Positions 49,251 to 61,969 of a stretch of DNA of 64,000 nt are shown piece after piece. Each line of letters opens with the position of its first letter. The first letter of the stretch is position 1. This DNA is from Odiellus spinosus (lineage: Eukaryota > Arthropoda > Arachnida > Opiliones > Phalangiidae). Under the pieces are notes generated by a model. It saw only the letters and a list, made by a program, of their open reading frames with translations, had not been told where the DNA came from and ran no database searches. Position numbers and translations under genes: made by a program. Location: NCBI GenBank assembly GCA_963920705.1, contig OY987230.1:12983320-13047319 (forward strand), given 5' to 3'.

Positions 49251-49254
49251 TTAA

Positions 49255-50900
49255 ATGAAATGACCTTAACTTTGTCTAAGCGAATGCGTGGATCGAATAA
49301 GATTCAAAATCCATATCCACCTATACACATAGTTTCAAACCTGTCAACATATTCTTAATCAGGAAGAATAGCACCGCTCCCCTTCGAATATTTTCCCCCG
49401 GAAACTTTACATAACAATTTGAATAAGCCTTTGAATTTTTGAAAACTGAGCTATTTACATTCTTAGACGTTATATTGATCTATAGAGCGTCGTAAAACTG
49501 TCGACATATTCAGGAAGAATAGCCTCGCTTCCTCCATGGATGTAGAATTTGTTTCAATTATGTTAGAATATGTCTATTATAAAATGTTTTTTTTTACTGC
49601 AGGACATAATCAGTTGAGTTTTCAGCGATGTATAAGAGAATAGATAATATCTCTACGCTTTTATTTTCTTAGAGATATAAGACTATGCAACCTTAGAGTA
49701 AAATTCCCATTGAGCCCTTTTTAAATTTTACGCTAAACACCCATTCTTATAGCTCTGAACGAACTGAAAACTCCAAACGTTCCTAATGAATTTACCGTAT
49801 ATTTACTCGTAGAAGTCATACTTGACTTAGCCCGTTATAATTTCTTCATTTTTAATATAATTAAACAAACATAAAACGGAAAGGTGCTAGAAAACTAAAG
49901 TTCTAGGCCAATATAGTTCATTTGGCACAAAATAAAAGTTCACACTTCTGCTGATGGTTGAAGACACGCGGTCACATTTTGTATACAAACCTCCCTTTTC
50001 ACGCGTTCACCTCCTAGTTTCATTATTTCATTTTGGTAATGCGTTCAGGCGAAATTAACGTTCAAGGGAGTGACATCCTCAACTTCGCTATATAAGCCTA
50101 ACTAAAGAGCAAGGAGAAAGAGAAATAGGGAAAACAAGCAGAGTCCTTGGAAGCTAATCATTTATGCCAGACACGGAAACGAAAAACTTTTTCCCAACAA
50201 GAGAGGAAGTGGCCGCCGTATACACGCGTACTCGGCCAAACTTCTACGAACATAGTACTCTAATAACGGTAAACAAACAGTCCAAGTTAACTCGTATAAG
50301 TAACGGTAACACGGTCGCGAACGATATGCGAGTTTGGATGCGACCATGCCCAAATTTGACTAAAAGTCGTACGATTTAAATATATTAGAAATCAGAACTT
50401 TTCTAATGAAATAATTGAAATACTAATTCATAAATGTTTGAAGCCTCCAACCCGTTAAAAGCGAATTAGTCAAATATTTTGACCTACAACAAAATTAATA
50501 CCTAGATAATTCTGTATATATAATCAACCTCATTAGGATCACAATTTTATTTTTGTTAATGATAATTTTCCTACAAAGGGAAGGACTTTCTGGATTATAA
50601 AGTACTTTTACGAAAATGACCGCGCGAAACCAACCGTAGCATGTGTCAGAACGTGGCAGAATCAACGGTTTGGCTTTTATATAAGCCACGCTACCATAGT
50701 GATGACGTAGTATTGCAGGGAAGATTTATTTTAAAAATATGGCGATAATAGTAGTTTAAAGAAAGAATATTTTTTAACGATCTTTCCGAAAATGCTACTC
50801 AAATTCTCTTTGGGTTGCATGATAAATCGGTAACAACACATAATTAAATTAACCTAACTTATTAAATGCATGGTCGAGGTAGGTTCAACTAACATTGATC
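49255..50900. other. Intergenic sequence
   Basis: No gene accepted. A slightly GC-richer patch at 50160-50370 gives open frames on both strands (71 and 63 codons) with no domain. It may be regulatory or an unrecognised exon. Confidence 0.3.
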
Positions 50901-50907
50901 TAATGGC

Positions 50908-51141
50908 TGCGTTCACCGACGGAAAACGGAGACACCAAAGTCATCTTTCGAAAGGTACCAAAGGTACGGAGCCGTTTTCCTCATGTAAGGTTCGGTTAAT
51001 TTTTGCGAACCTCTAATGATACCGGACGAATCTGTTCGTCGGGGAACAATTGGAGGAAACAGGAAATGAAAACTTCCGTTCAGCGACGTAATGTCGTTTA
51101 TGGTAGCCTCCTGAGCGCTTTAATGCTCGTCGCTGAACGCA
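50908..51141. mobile_element. MITE-like element with TGCGTTCA ends
   Basis: A 234-bp segment that is richer in GC than its flanks, bounded by TGCGTTCACCGAC and GTCGCTGAACGCA. This gives inverted ends of about 13 bp with one or two mismatches. The sharp compositional edges support an insertion. No target duplication was confirmed. Confidence 0.55.
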
Positions 51142-51974
51142 TCCGATATTAAACTAAAATAATAATATAGTGGCAGAGAAGTACGAAATATCTTTTCTGT
51201 AAAAGCTAGAAAACACAATAATAAACTTAAAAACTTAACAAAAATAAGCTCCTCAAACGCGTAACTTAGTTATAAACGCTAAGCTTTAAATTTCACTCCC
51301 ACCCATTATTTAAAATACCTTTTAAGACCCATACACAATCTTAAAAGCCCGTAGCTACTCAGAAAAGAAATCATTCTACTAGTAAATTGAATATCTGTTG
51401 AGCGTACGAAAGCGAGCAGTCTTTTAAAAATATCTAGGTCAAGTACAACTATATATCACTGTATAAGAAGACATGTCCCTAATGTATATCGCTTCTACAT
51501 TTTAAAAGTCTTAAAGTGTACTTAAAACAATTGAATAAATTTCACAAAAGGAGAGAGAGAGAGCGAGATAGGTTCCGAATAGTCGAAAGAGCAGTTCCGA
51601 GAGAGGGGACTCGAATCGGAATAACAAACGACTTTCTTAAAGGGATAGTTTACCAGATGATTTTGGGAACAGTTTTATAATTTAATAAAGGCGTTAATTC
51701 TATCGAGTATTGATTAAAATCAGAAGTTCAGTAATTAACTTTCTCAGTAGCGTTTGACTGACAGCTCGTGACGTAATAGCGTTGTCGTAAACATAAAAAC
51801 CCCAAAAGCTTTAAAGAAATTTCAACAAAATTATGTAAAAAATTTACGTTAATGAGCAAATATTCTAATTCATTTTAAGAAAAGGGTAGTAAACATGGAA
51901 TTATACGAGGAGTAGTAGACAGAGTTTTCATACAGAAGGGCTCCCACCAAAATCCTAAAATAAAATTAGGCAAA

Positions 51975-52262
51975 ATAGACTCGTGAAAAATGCTATGTTT
52001 TTCATATACGCTGCTTGACCATTTGACTTTGCATTGATAGGGCAAAGAGACTGACATGTTAAAATTACATTAACATGTCTTTAACGAAGCTAAATACCAC
52101 GAATACCGGTTAAAAAGTAGAATTGTAGGCGATTTTAAACGTTAAACTTTAACCTCTGTTAGCAAAAAAGTTTTACATTTTTAAGTACCATTTCGGTAAT
52201 TTTACCCCAAAACCGTAAATCAGCAATACCCTGGTAATTTAAAACAGTAATTACCAGGATAA
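51975..52262 (+). repeat. Dispersed repeat, copy 2
   Basis: Counterpart of 39945-40230 in the same orientation. The GCTTGACCATTTGACTTTGC core is followed by similar GACATG, CATTTTA and TTACC motifs in the same order. Confidence 0.55.
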
Positions 52263-52848
52263 AGGACCGATATAGAACTCTACCCATAACCATTCTTTCT
52301 AAAATTTGGTACTTTTAAGTGGGGGGAGACGGTTTGCTGCGAAGAGAATTTAGACCAACTTCAAAATTGTGGAATACACATTTTAACACCATACATGTAT
52401 AGAGTTCTCATTCCCTTTTCCTACACATTTTCCTATATAAGGATGTCGGAGGCCATCCTTCGTGCACGTATTATAGAGTCTGATATAACTGCGAAAGACT
52501 GCTAGACTAGCTAAAGGGGTTTCAAAGATCAAAATCATTTCACGCCACTTTCGGAAAAGTAACGTCTTTTCTCAAAGCCTGTTAGCTTAACATTCTCTCT
52601 TATCCTAACCAGCTCTCGTCTTTCGTCTTTCTCGTTTTCAAATCCGAATTGCATCGCTCGACGCCTCGAGAATATAATAGTACCCGAAAGAGGTTTGGAT
52701 TAAAGGGAAAGTAAAACGCATTGAAAAAATTAAGATTTCTGGAAAGGTTTAACAAAGTTAAACTCAAGATCTCTAAATTTCAATATTAAAAAACAATTTT
52801 TACCTTCGATTAAAAAATAACTCGGTTAAAAATCGGTATATTTCTTAA

Positions 52849-53293
52849 AGGAAGAATGCAACCTAAAAACCAAATGATTTTTTATAGATTACTTATCGTT
52901 TAAATAAGCCTAATAAAACATTAAAAAAATTTAGGAACAAAAATTAAACTAGAAATAAATTTAAAACTTACCCCGAAAATAGGCTTAGATGGATTCATGG
53001 AGATCCCCTTAAGGCCCCGTATAAAAACTAGGGACGAATGATATTGATCGATGGCTCTTATATGGGGAATACAGGATCTCAATGATCAATGTCATTGGTC
53101 GCTAATATTTAGGCGGGGAGTTCAAGATATCTCCATGAAGCCAGTTAAGCCTATTTTGATGGCAAGTTATAAATTTATTTCTAGTTTGAAACTTGTTTGC
53201 AATTTTTTACAGTTGGATTAGGCCTATTTAAACGATAAGGAATCAATAAAAAAAAAAAAAAAAAAAATTCACTTGTTAGGTTGCATTCTCCCT
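52849..53293. mobile_element. Long-palindrome MITE, TTAA family 1, copy 2
   Basis: 445 bp between TTAA at 52845-52848 and TTAA at 53294-53297. The ends are AGGAAGAATGCAACC and GGTTGCATTCTCCCT. It has the same hairpin architecture as 23415-23846, including AAATAGGCTTAGATGGATTC and the central CAATGTCATTGGTCGC. A poly-A run near 53248 lies within the right arm. Confidence 0.87.
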
Positions 53294-53299
53294 TTAATA

Positions 53300-55140
53300 A
53301 AAATTTAAACCCTCATATTTAAATAAAAACGCAGCTTAAGTTGAGAAATTTAAAACACAATTATACTTGAATTTTTTTGAGAAGATAACCTATAACACGA
53401 AGAAATTCCAAACTATTTTATTCTCACTTAGAAACGGGGAAATTGGGGTCTGGACAGTTTAGAAACTTTTGAATGGAAATTTTACAGCTGAGGTCAGCCA
53501 GAATAATTCTTGGTATGTATAAGGTATATCTCCCAAAGCTATCGTCACCCAATTTTTGGGGCCAACTATAGGTCGTACCTTTTCTTGTACGACGATCTGG
53601 ATGTTTAACGAACCGTTTCCCCTTTATAGCGGATTTTACCCCGAATCTCGGGTGAGTACCCAGTCAATTTGATCATCCCAATTTTTCTTGAAGACCTTCC
53701 TGATTTTGAGATATTTTCCTTTAGGTCTAGTGAATCTTTTGTATTATTCGCTTGGATTTTAGAGCAGATTTGCATTAAACTCGCACTCTTAAGAGGTAGA
53801 AATTGAGAGCGTGTTAATATAATTTGAACTCGAGATTTAAGAATGTTAATTCGACATTTTAGACGAAAATTTTAGATCTAAATTAATGTAGTTTTCTATG
53901 CATCGTTAGCGGTTAACAATAATTATAATTAATTTAAAATTTATGCAAAGAAGCTTAAAGGGAAACTTGAAGCTAAAAATGAAACAGTTTTTGAATTTAT
54001 TTTCGCAATCACCATGCCCAAAAAAACGTATTCAAGAAGGTTTCCGGAATTTTAAACACGTTTTGGGGTTTGGTAAAATTTCAAAATGTCTCACCATCAG
54101 AAAGCACCGTATATAAAATTCTGGTACGACAATTTCGTGGTAACTATTAATTTATTTGTATTAAACGTGTTATATCTAATTACTTCGTTAATATCCCGAC
54201 TTAATTGCATTTAATTATTAATTGAGATACTATACATTAATATGGGGGCTTAGTTTCAATTAATTTTGGTCGCCAAATGCGCAAGGTTCTTACGAAAATA
54301 AGCACAATTTTCTTAAACTTCCTATCGTCCATACTCGTTAATCTAGATCATAATTAATTTACTAAGAAATGTCGAAAAACAAGCCAGTGTTTTTTGTTTT
54401 TTTTTTTTTTTTTTTTTCTTCAAAGGAGAACCAATTTCATGGAAAAGGGAGTTTTTAATGGAGGATGAAACAGAAGAGAACGTTTAATTGGATTATTTAC
54501 TTCTAAATTAGGGGCGAACTTGTACCGCACTGGAAATACGGATTCCTTAATTATATTAAACAAATTAAGTCTTTAAAATTGATCAATTAAACCATTTTAC
54601 CCTCGGGATCCAATCTCGCGGGAACGGATTAATTAAGTTACTTTTTCTCCTTCTCTTTAAGAAGAAAAATTATCCATCTAATTTGCCGTGTCTGCTGTCT
54701 TGAATAGAGGTGGGGGAGTTTGCTAATATAATTAGTCATATTAACTAAGTAATTAATTTTCTCGTCCGCATAGTTTTGATGTTTCGATAATTAAAACAAC
54801 ATTAAATTTAAGATGGGTTTAGGAATCATTTTTCAGTAAGTGTCAAATTTTGGTATTATAATATATATTTTTGTTATGAAAATCGTAAATCCTAAATAAA
54901 TTCGTTCAAAAAAATTGGAATCAGAGTGTAAGAAAGAATATTTTAAAATACTTTCTAGCGTGATCTAAGAAATTATATGTATGTGAGTAAACACATCTTT
55001 GGGTTTTGGTTTGGGTTTTTGAAAAGCGGTGAAAATCAAGTGATAAAGTGGCCAGTCTTTCCGTTTTTGGATACGAAAATTTAAATGGCTTTGGCTCTGG
55101 GAGGGACCACTTTCAAATGTTTGATGTGATCATTTGTAAC
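53300..55140. other. AT-rich sequence without supported genes
   Basis: Nothing coding was recognised. A poly-T tract lies at about 54389-54418. Confidence 0.35.
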
Positions 55141-55159
55141 TCAACTACGAGATATCAAA

Positions 55160-55494
55160 ATTGTTAAGCCTACTTTCCATGTAAGTTTAAAAAAAATTGT
55201 TTCTATCATTTCTATATATTTGTAATTTTTAGGCCTATTTAAATGATAAAGAATGGATGGAAAATAACTTGAGGCACTTTAACACTAGAGAATTTGATGC
55301 AGTTTTTTATCATTTTGTAAAGGTCAAATGCAAAATTTTGGGGTCAGCTGTAGAGATTCATGTCAAAATTTGGAAATAGTTCTCAGAAGTTGTTTGAAAA
55401 ATTGATTTAAACATTCGAAACAGTTTAAATTGATTTCAAAGTGTTTAAGGTGAACGTAGCTTTTATTTTCGGGTTGCATTCTCCCTTGAAACCC
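55160..55494. repeat. Partial family 1 MITE with an internal insertion
   Basis: GTTAAGCCTACTTTCCATGTAAGTTT at 55166 onward, TTTTTAGGCCTATTTAAATGAT and a terminal GGTTGCATTCTCCCT (ending near 55494) match the right arm of family 1. The block at about 55271-55457, between these parts, starts CTTTAACACTAG and ends GGTGAACGTAGC, resembling the GTTCACAC family, so one element probably landed inside another. Confidence 0.5.
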
Positions 55495-55682
55495 GCTTTT
55501 CGCACTTTCCTGTCATATTATAATAATCTAACTTATCGAACGGGGTATTAACGGATTAGAAATACGCGTTTTGAAGCGAAAGAGCTTATTAAAATAAATT
55601 GGATATGTTTAAATTATAACTTCAATGTTGCTCTGTAGCGGTCGGTTATAGGGCAACGTTTTGGATCGAAGAGCAAAGCCGT

Positions 55683-56090
55683 GTTCACACTAAAGACTTA
55701 GAAAACGGTTTTTTCCCGTTTTAGAAAGGTCATATCGTAAAAAGGTCAAGGTCAACTGTAAAGCTGATTTCTCAAAACATGATTATTAGCTTGAAAAGTT
55801 GATTTGCAGATTATAAAATAGGTATTTTTACTGTTGCGGTAATTTTTGTATGAAAGACTTGTGAGAGAATCACTTTTTTTAATTACCACCAGTTGAGTTA
55901 GAGCACTTATTCCAAAGTGAAATTGATCCCTTTCTTTTTGGGGAGAGATCAGTCGAGAAAAAAAGTCGCATTCTTTCTCAAACTATACTTTCACTCCTCG
56001 ATAGCAGAGATTGAGCGATAGCAAAAGATCAATTACGTTTTCGGCATGATTTGGAACATTACGCGAGTTTCAAAGTTTCTAGTGTGAACG
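55683..56090. mobile_element. MITE with GTTCACAC ends, larger copy
   Basis: Begins GTTCACACTAAAGACTTAG and ends AAGTTTCTAGTGTGAAC, giving inverted ends. Interior segments (AAAGGTCAAGGTCAACTGTA) resemble 7777-7922 and the block at about 55271-55457. No clean target duplication was seen. Confidence 0.55.
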
Positions 56091-56317
56091 TAACTTTACT
56101 TTTCTAGAATAAGTAATGAACTATTGCTATAATAGGCAACTACCAGCTGATTCTAGCGCGCTCTGGTACGTATTATGTTTGCTTCCCCAAATCTCGACAA
56201 CTCTGATATTATTCCTTTAAATTGGGGATGAACTATTCAAATATTCCTACGAGGGAAAGTATATAAGAGACTGATTTTGATAAGGGAGGAATTTGTAATA
56301 TAAAAAATAACGGTTAA

Positions 56318-56616
56318 AGAAAGGATGAAGAGGAAATTTAACTTATTTTTTCCTTATTGATTTTATGTAAGTACTAAAAATAAAAACTGGTTGAGTGGTA
56401 AACATTCCGAAAGTATTTCGGAAATGTACAGGAAAAATTCAGATTTTCTTTCGTTGTGTTCAATAGACTGGTTTTAATTTAATGCAAAATCAGAATTTAT
56501 TTTGATATTTTGCACAATTCCGAGATTTTTCGGAATACTTAACTAAGCAAACATGTCTTATTATAAGTAACGAGTAGAATCAAAAATTATTTGACTTTCC
56601 ATTCTATACTCGCCTT
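56318..56616. mobile_element. TTAA-flanked MITE, family 2, short copy
   Basis: 299 bp between TTAA at 56314-56317 and TTAA at 56617-56620. The left end reads AGAAAGGATGAAGAGGAAAT. The centre found in longer copies (the GCGCGATT region) is missing, so this is an internal-deletion form. It contains CAAAATCAGAATTTATTTTG, shared with the others. Confidence 0.7.
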
Positions 56617-56779
56617 TTAAATAGAGTCGTAGACGGAGAAGCCCGTCTAAGTTTGAAATAAGTCGTGCATGCGTTTCGAAACTAACTAAGGTATACCCGG
56701 AACTGAAATATTTCTGAAGCCTAACCCCCCTACCTCCCTAAAAAAGATATATTATAGAAACATACTATTCGTAAAGCAA

Positions 56780-57010
56780 AGATAATATAAAAGCCAAGCA
56801 AGGGGCACAAATGGAAATTGAGAGGTCTCAGCTCTTTCTCTCTCTCGGTGCCGAATTTTATCCTTTACCCCAGTGATCGTAGCATAGGCGTTTGCCCACC
56901 CGCCCTTTCGTCTATACTTCTCTTCCGTCTTATCTTCGCTCGACCGCTTTCGCCCCGACGCAATTTCCGGTTTTCTATCACGATCGCAGTACCCCCTCCG
57001 GGTATGTTAT
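56780..57010 (+). promoter_or_regulatory. Possible promoter or leader stretch
   Basis: AATATAAAAGCC (a TATA-like motif, about 56787) is followed by a CT-rich, GC-enriched stretch ending at a donor-like GG|GTATGT near 57001. This could be a 5' leader exon. The 64-codon frame inside has no domain. No partner exon was found. Confidence 0.22.
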
Positions 57011-57610
57011 AAGTTACATGGGCAAGCTCGATTGTCTCTTTTAGTCATTTTACCTATCTGTCATTTTTTACCCATCTCAAGCAGCTTTTCTCCACCATTC
57101 CAACAACTTCTCTCATAGTCGTTAACTCTTGAATTGGAGTTACTACAGTTCAAAGACATGAATACTTAAAATTTACCACTACTTCAAAGAGCAATGCGCG
57201 ATATCGAGAAGGGAGTAGTCTATTCTTTTTCATGGAACCAAGAACTATTTTTATCCATGTTTTCATCAGTATGGAAATGGAGTTAACAATTTGTCTGAAC
57301 TCACTAATCACAACTGCTTTACTCTTGAAAATTAAAAGCCCAAAGGTCAAAACGTGTAAGTAAGAGGGAATACATTCGCTTTTAGTTATCAGGAGTGCAA
57401 TCAGCTGTTACAACCTTGAGTTCGAATATTACTAGGTAAACAAATCGGGGGTTTAAATGCTTAATCTAACTGCGTGTGATTATAACAGCCAATCAAACAT
57501 AGCTAAATATTATACTGCAGAAGACCTCATTTCTAATTTAATCTGTAAAAGTTAAACACTTCTTCCCTGAAAAAGTTCTTCAATTTATTTATTATTGCCT
57601 TTTAGAATAA

Positions 57611-57888
57611 TTTCGTTGATTTAAGAACAAATTCAAATGTTTGTTATTCTGTCTTACGTCTTTAATAAATTTGTTCCTCGAATATTTTTTTGGTAAAAAT
57701 TGAATTACCACTGAATTAAGGAAGCGCTTTGACGCTAGTTGTAATTCCGTTGATTTAAGAAGAAATTCAAATGTTCGCTACTCTGTCTTTACGCCTTTAA
57801 TTTTTGTTCCTCGAATTTTTGGGTAAAAATTAAATTACCACGTATTAACACTAGGAATTGTGGAAGTGCTTTGACGCGAGTTGTCTTA
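57611..57888 (+). repeat. Tandem duplication, two units of about 135-145 bp
   Basis: Unit 1 at 57611-57744 and unit 2 at 57745-57888 share GTTGATTTAAGAA, AATTCAAATGTT, TGTTCCTCGAAT, GGTAAAAATT and a closing GCTTTGACGCNAGTTGT. They are diverged by small indels, so the duplication is not very recent. Confidence 0.85.
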
Positions 57889-58851
57889 ATTCCCTAGCTG
57901 GAGCGGCAGACAGAACTATTAGCGCGGTGGCGTCAGATGTTAGGCCTATATAAAGATCCATGCAGCCAAAAATGGGCCGCAACACCTGACTGAATTTTCC
58001 TTATCTTTCGGAGCGACGGTAATTTTTATTGATCTTTTTTATTCCGCGCTACTACGAGAATTCCTTTTTTTTATTTTTGCTTCTTAAACGAAGGATGAAA
58101 AGGAGAATTAAGTTATTATTAATGGATTATTTAACCAAAAATCGTGCCCGAATAACTCTTAAAAAGTTTCTACCAACAGTTGCTAGATTTTACGAGATTT
58201 ATACTCGCGCCTGTAAAAGTGTTCCAACGACTAAGCTTCGGAGTTAAGGATAAAGCCGACATTTAGGGAATTTTCGGGAGATTATAAGAATAAAGGTACA
58301 ATGTTATTTAGTAATAAATAAAATTCTCAATAAGTTCGTTCGTCTGTCTATCAGGAACGCTAAATTTTACACGCGACGTTAGCAAAATGAGAAGAACCGA
58401 AACGAATTGATAAACAATGTTACACTAAATTGGGAAGTAGTATTCGATGTAAACTTCCCTTGAATCACCGAGATGTGAATATTTAAACTAGTTCCTTTTC
58501 ATTTCCCGATAACTTAATCCCGCAAACCATTTTTTTGTTTTACTTTTGTTCAAATAGTAAACTTTATCACGTAGCATAAATAAGGTATATGTTGGGCGAT
58601 GATGAAGTTTGGGGCTTTTCTCTGAATAAATGATAAAAATGCACGTCCGTCTCGAATTTTCAAAAAATTGTTCACGAACTGAAAATCTAAATGGATTTCT
58701 AGAATAAGATATATTCTAACTCAACGGCCTTGAAGGGTGAGGCGCGAGTTTTATTACAAAACGCGCGGCTTTGAATTTCATTTATTTATTTAGGCTTAAT
58801 GATTTAGAGGTTATAACTTTTTCAAGATGTTTAATAAGTTTTCTAAGTTAA

Positions 58852-59196
58852 ATATACGTTTATTTTCGAGATTTAAATCATCGATTTCTTATCGTTTAAA
58901 TAGGCCTAACAGTAAAAATATTACAAACGAATACTAAATTAGAAATCAATTTAAAACTAACCATCAAAATAGGCTTAGCTGGATTCATGTAAATCCTGAA
59001 CTCCTCGTATAAGGGCCATCGATGAATGACAGCCCTTATATGGGGAGTTGAATCTCAATGAATCCAGCTAAGCCTATTTTGATAGTATGTTTTAAAATTC
59101 CTATATAATTTAAAATTTGTTTGTAAACTTTTTACTGGTGGATTATTCCTATTTAAACAAGGAATCGCTAAAAAATTGTAAGGTTGCATTCTCCCT
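58852..59196. mobile_element. Long-palindrome MITE, TTAA family 1, copy 3
   Basis: The right end reads GGTTGCATTCTCCCT followed by TTAA (59197-59200). A TTAA at 58848-58851 marks the probable left boundary, but the left terminus is diverged. The arms include AAATAGGCTTAGCTGGATTC and its complement. It is about 345 bp, shorter than copies 1 and 2, because the central stem is reduced. Confidence 0.7.
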
Positions 59197-59199
59197 TTA

Positions 59200-61120
59200 A
59201 AGAACGGAAACGAAGCAAGAGGAATGAAGCCATTACTTGCGTTTTGTATATATATTAGTTCATTTCATTCTTGATATCACTAATCCTTTTCCTTTTCGCT
59301 TTCCCTTTTAGCTTATACTATATCTAGATCTCAAAATAGGTCTAACGAAAGAAATTTTTCAAGGGAAATTGGTTTTGTAAAATGTTTTTCAAACTTTCGA
59401 GGGCGATTGGAGAAGCCGCCACGACTAAAGCACGAAAATTGCACCCTTGATAGATGAACTTATCTATGTTTAAAAAAAAAAATGAAATTTTCGGGAAAGC
59501 AATCAAAATTTGCCGAGTTGAGTTTAAAACACGAACAAGTTTCAGAATAAGTTATAAATTATACACGCAAGGAGTGCAAACAAAGAAGAACATAAAATCT
59601 CGCATATATTTATTTTTTTATAGAAGGCGAGCTTATTATCCTGGCATTTAACATTCTGAAATTTCAACAATATTTCTGAGCGCAGATTGTGGCGGTAGAT
59701 ATTTAATAAATATGTAATATCTTGTAGGGTCCATTTGGGGATTAAATTTTTGAAGAATAAAAAGTATAGTGATTATACTGCTTTTACAAGTAAATGAAAT
59801 TACCTTAATATTAATCTTGGCCGATTTTAAGTTATTAAAAGGAACTAAATATCAAGCTAAGGACTTTGATACTAAAATAATATTTGGTTTAAAGGGAGAA
59901 TGAAAAAGCTAATATACATTTATTTAGTATTATATTTTAATAATTATTAAAGGAATATTATAGATTAGCTACCTAATACCCGTTAAAAATGACGATTTTA
60001 AAATTAATTATTTACGTAGCATAATCATATACGTAATGTATTAAATTAGGCCTTGTTAATTAGGTTTGCAATTAAGTTTAACATAGCGTGTATAACTTTG
60101 CGTGCATATTTTAGCGTTCCCGACCGACAGACGAATTAAGGTCTAGATAATTATAAGAATTTTGAATGTAAATAAGTTATTTTTAATCGATTTGGATTGC
60201 GTAAAACTATATCAAAACTCACCATAGGTTTCGAGAAAATTTATTGTTAATTACCGAAGTCGCGTACTAAATTCATTAACCCTAAACCCGTTTCAAAAGA
60301 AATTTTAGTTTGGAAAAATTCTCGAGAAAACTGAGTTGCTGACGGCGCGTGAACCAATTTAACCACTTTTCACTAAAAGTTCCTTTTTTTGGAAAAGGGA
60401 AATAATAGTTATTATTTTCCTAATTTGGTAATTAGCCAATTATGAATTATGTGTTTCCTATTTGTATCTATTTATAAGCAGTTCTAAAACAGCTTCTCGC
60501 AGTGTATCATCGCCGGTATCAGTCCTTCAGATGTCATATAGCAAAAGTACTTTATTGTAGAACTACAATGTTTAATATTGCGAATTATCATTCGCTAGTT
60601 TTCAAACTCTCATAATACCAAAGTATATCTCAAGTGCTCGTAATGAAAACCGTCACACAACTGCCAAAAATATCAAAAACACGTACAGTCACTCGTCAAT
60701 GCATGGAAAAACAATGAGGGTGGATATGACACGCCTCCAAAACCCAACCCACGTTCGAAAATCCAAATCTAAAAAGGATATTGTGATAGGGGTATGTAGA
60801 GCTACACTAAAGATGTTAAAGGTCAGTTAAGAACAAGGAGAACGACCGAAGGGTAATCATTCAAAAACCTTCGAAGGAGAAAAACCGTCCCCATGGAAAC
60901 CGAATATACAACCATATAATATAGCTGGTCCAACAAATTTTCTACGCTTTTTTTTTCTGGACCTCTTTGGAAAGGATTTTAAAGCAATCACGTCAAGTCT
61001 AAAACCGACGCCTGTTAAAAACTTTTAATCTATTTAGCAAACTAGGCTATATACTTTATACAGCAACGAATAACGGCGTTTTTATTAAATGGAAAATACA
61101 ACTCGACAAAAAGTGATGTT
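59200..61120. other. AT-rich sequence without supported genes
   Basis: No gene, RNA or bounded element was recognised. Confidence 0.35.
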
Positions 61121-61124
61121 CTAT

Positions 61125-61250
61125 CGATTCCTTATCGTTCAAATAAGTCGGATTCATTAGTAAACAAATTAACAAACAAATACGAAGCTGGAAACCAATT
61201 TTAAACTTACTTGGAAAGTAGGCTTAACAAACATTCAAGTTTGATATCTC
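61125..61250. repeat. Left-arm fragment of a family 1 MITE
   Basis: ATTCCTTATCGTTCAAATAAG, ACAAACAAATACGAAGCTGG and ACTTACTTGGAAAGTAGGCT correspond in order to the left arm of the family 1 elements. The ends are lost. Confidence 0.5.
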
Positions 61251-61331
61251 GTATTTTAAACAGTCTACAGCCAATCACGTGAGACATGCGTGGGCTTTAT
61301 TTGCATAGTAAAACGTTTCAAATAAAGCTAA

Positions 61332-61500
61332 AGGAGGATGAAGAGGAAAATGAATTGATTTTCTATTGGTTTTGCTGCTAAATATAGGACATGTTTTCGT
61401 AGTAAAACATTCATGGAGTCTAGTTCGGGACTGAAAATTACCGATAAATATTAAGTGAATTTTGATATGGTTTCTACGCATGTATTTAAACAGTTCAAAT
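61332..61500. mobile_element. Left end of a family 2 MITE
   Basis: AGGAGGATGAAGAGGAAAATG follows CTAA, probably a mutated TTAA (61328-61331). The sequence then matches family 2 (GTAGTAAAACATTCATGGAG against 8039-8059). The right end is not evident, so the extent is approximate. Confidence 0.5.
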
Positions 61501-61969
61501 CGATTAAATTCTCCGTTTTCTTTGCTTCATGGTTGCAATAGAACTTTCCCCAATGAAAAACGGCAATATTTTGCCCCTCTAATTAACAAATGAATGTGAG
61601 TATATAGATACGGTGAAATAAAAAAGCACTAATCTTATGATATGAAATCTGATGGCATTTAAAACAAATTTCCTTTCACCTTGATAATTTCACTTCTTCA
61701 AAGTGTTGAGAAGTTGGAAAACGAAAACATTTTATAATGGATGGATGTACGCTTTATCTTTCTCAGACCCCAAATGCCAGATTGCTTTCCCAGATAGATT
61801 TATTGCAAAAGTTCCGCTAGCTTTCAAAGTGAAACCAGTTGAAGTTCGCAACACCAACTAAACTAGAATACCCTTTATCCATATTAGAAATAAAATCACA
61901 GATATTTTGGTAGAACGCATCTCACCAAGTAGTTTTGGAAACTGCTTTTAAAGAAATATGAAGTTACTG

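Noticed and set aside
50162..50379. Overlapping open frames on both strands (63 and 71 codons)
   Set aside because: No domain similarity; slightly higher GC keeps both strands open by chance.
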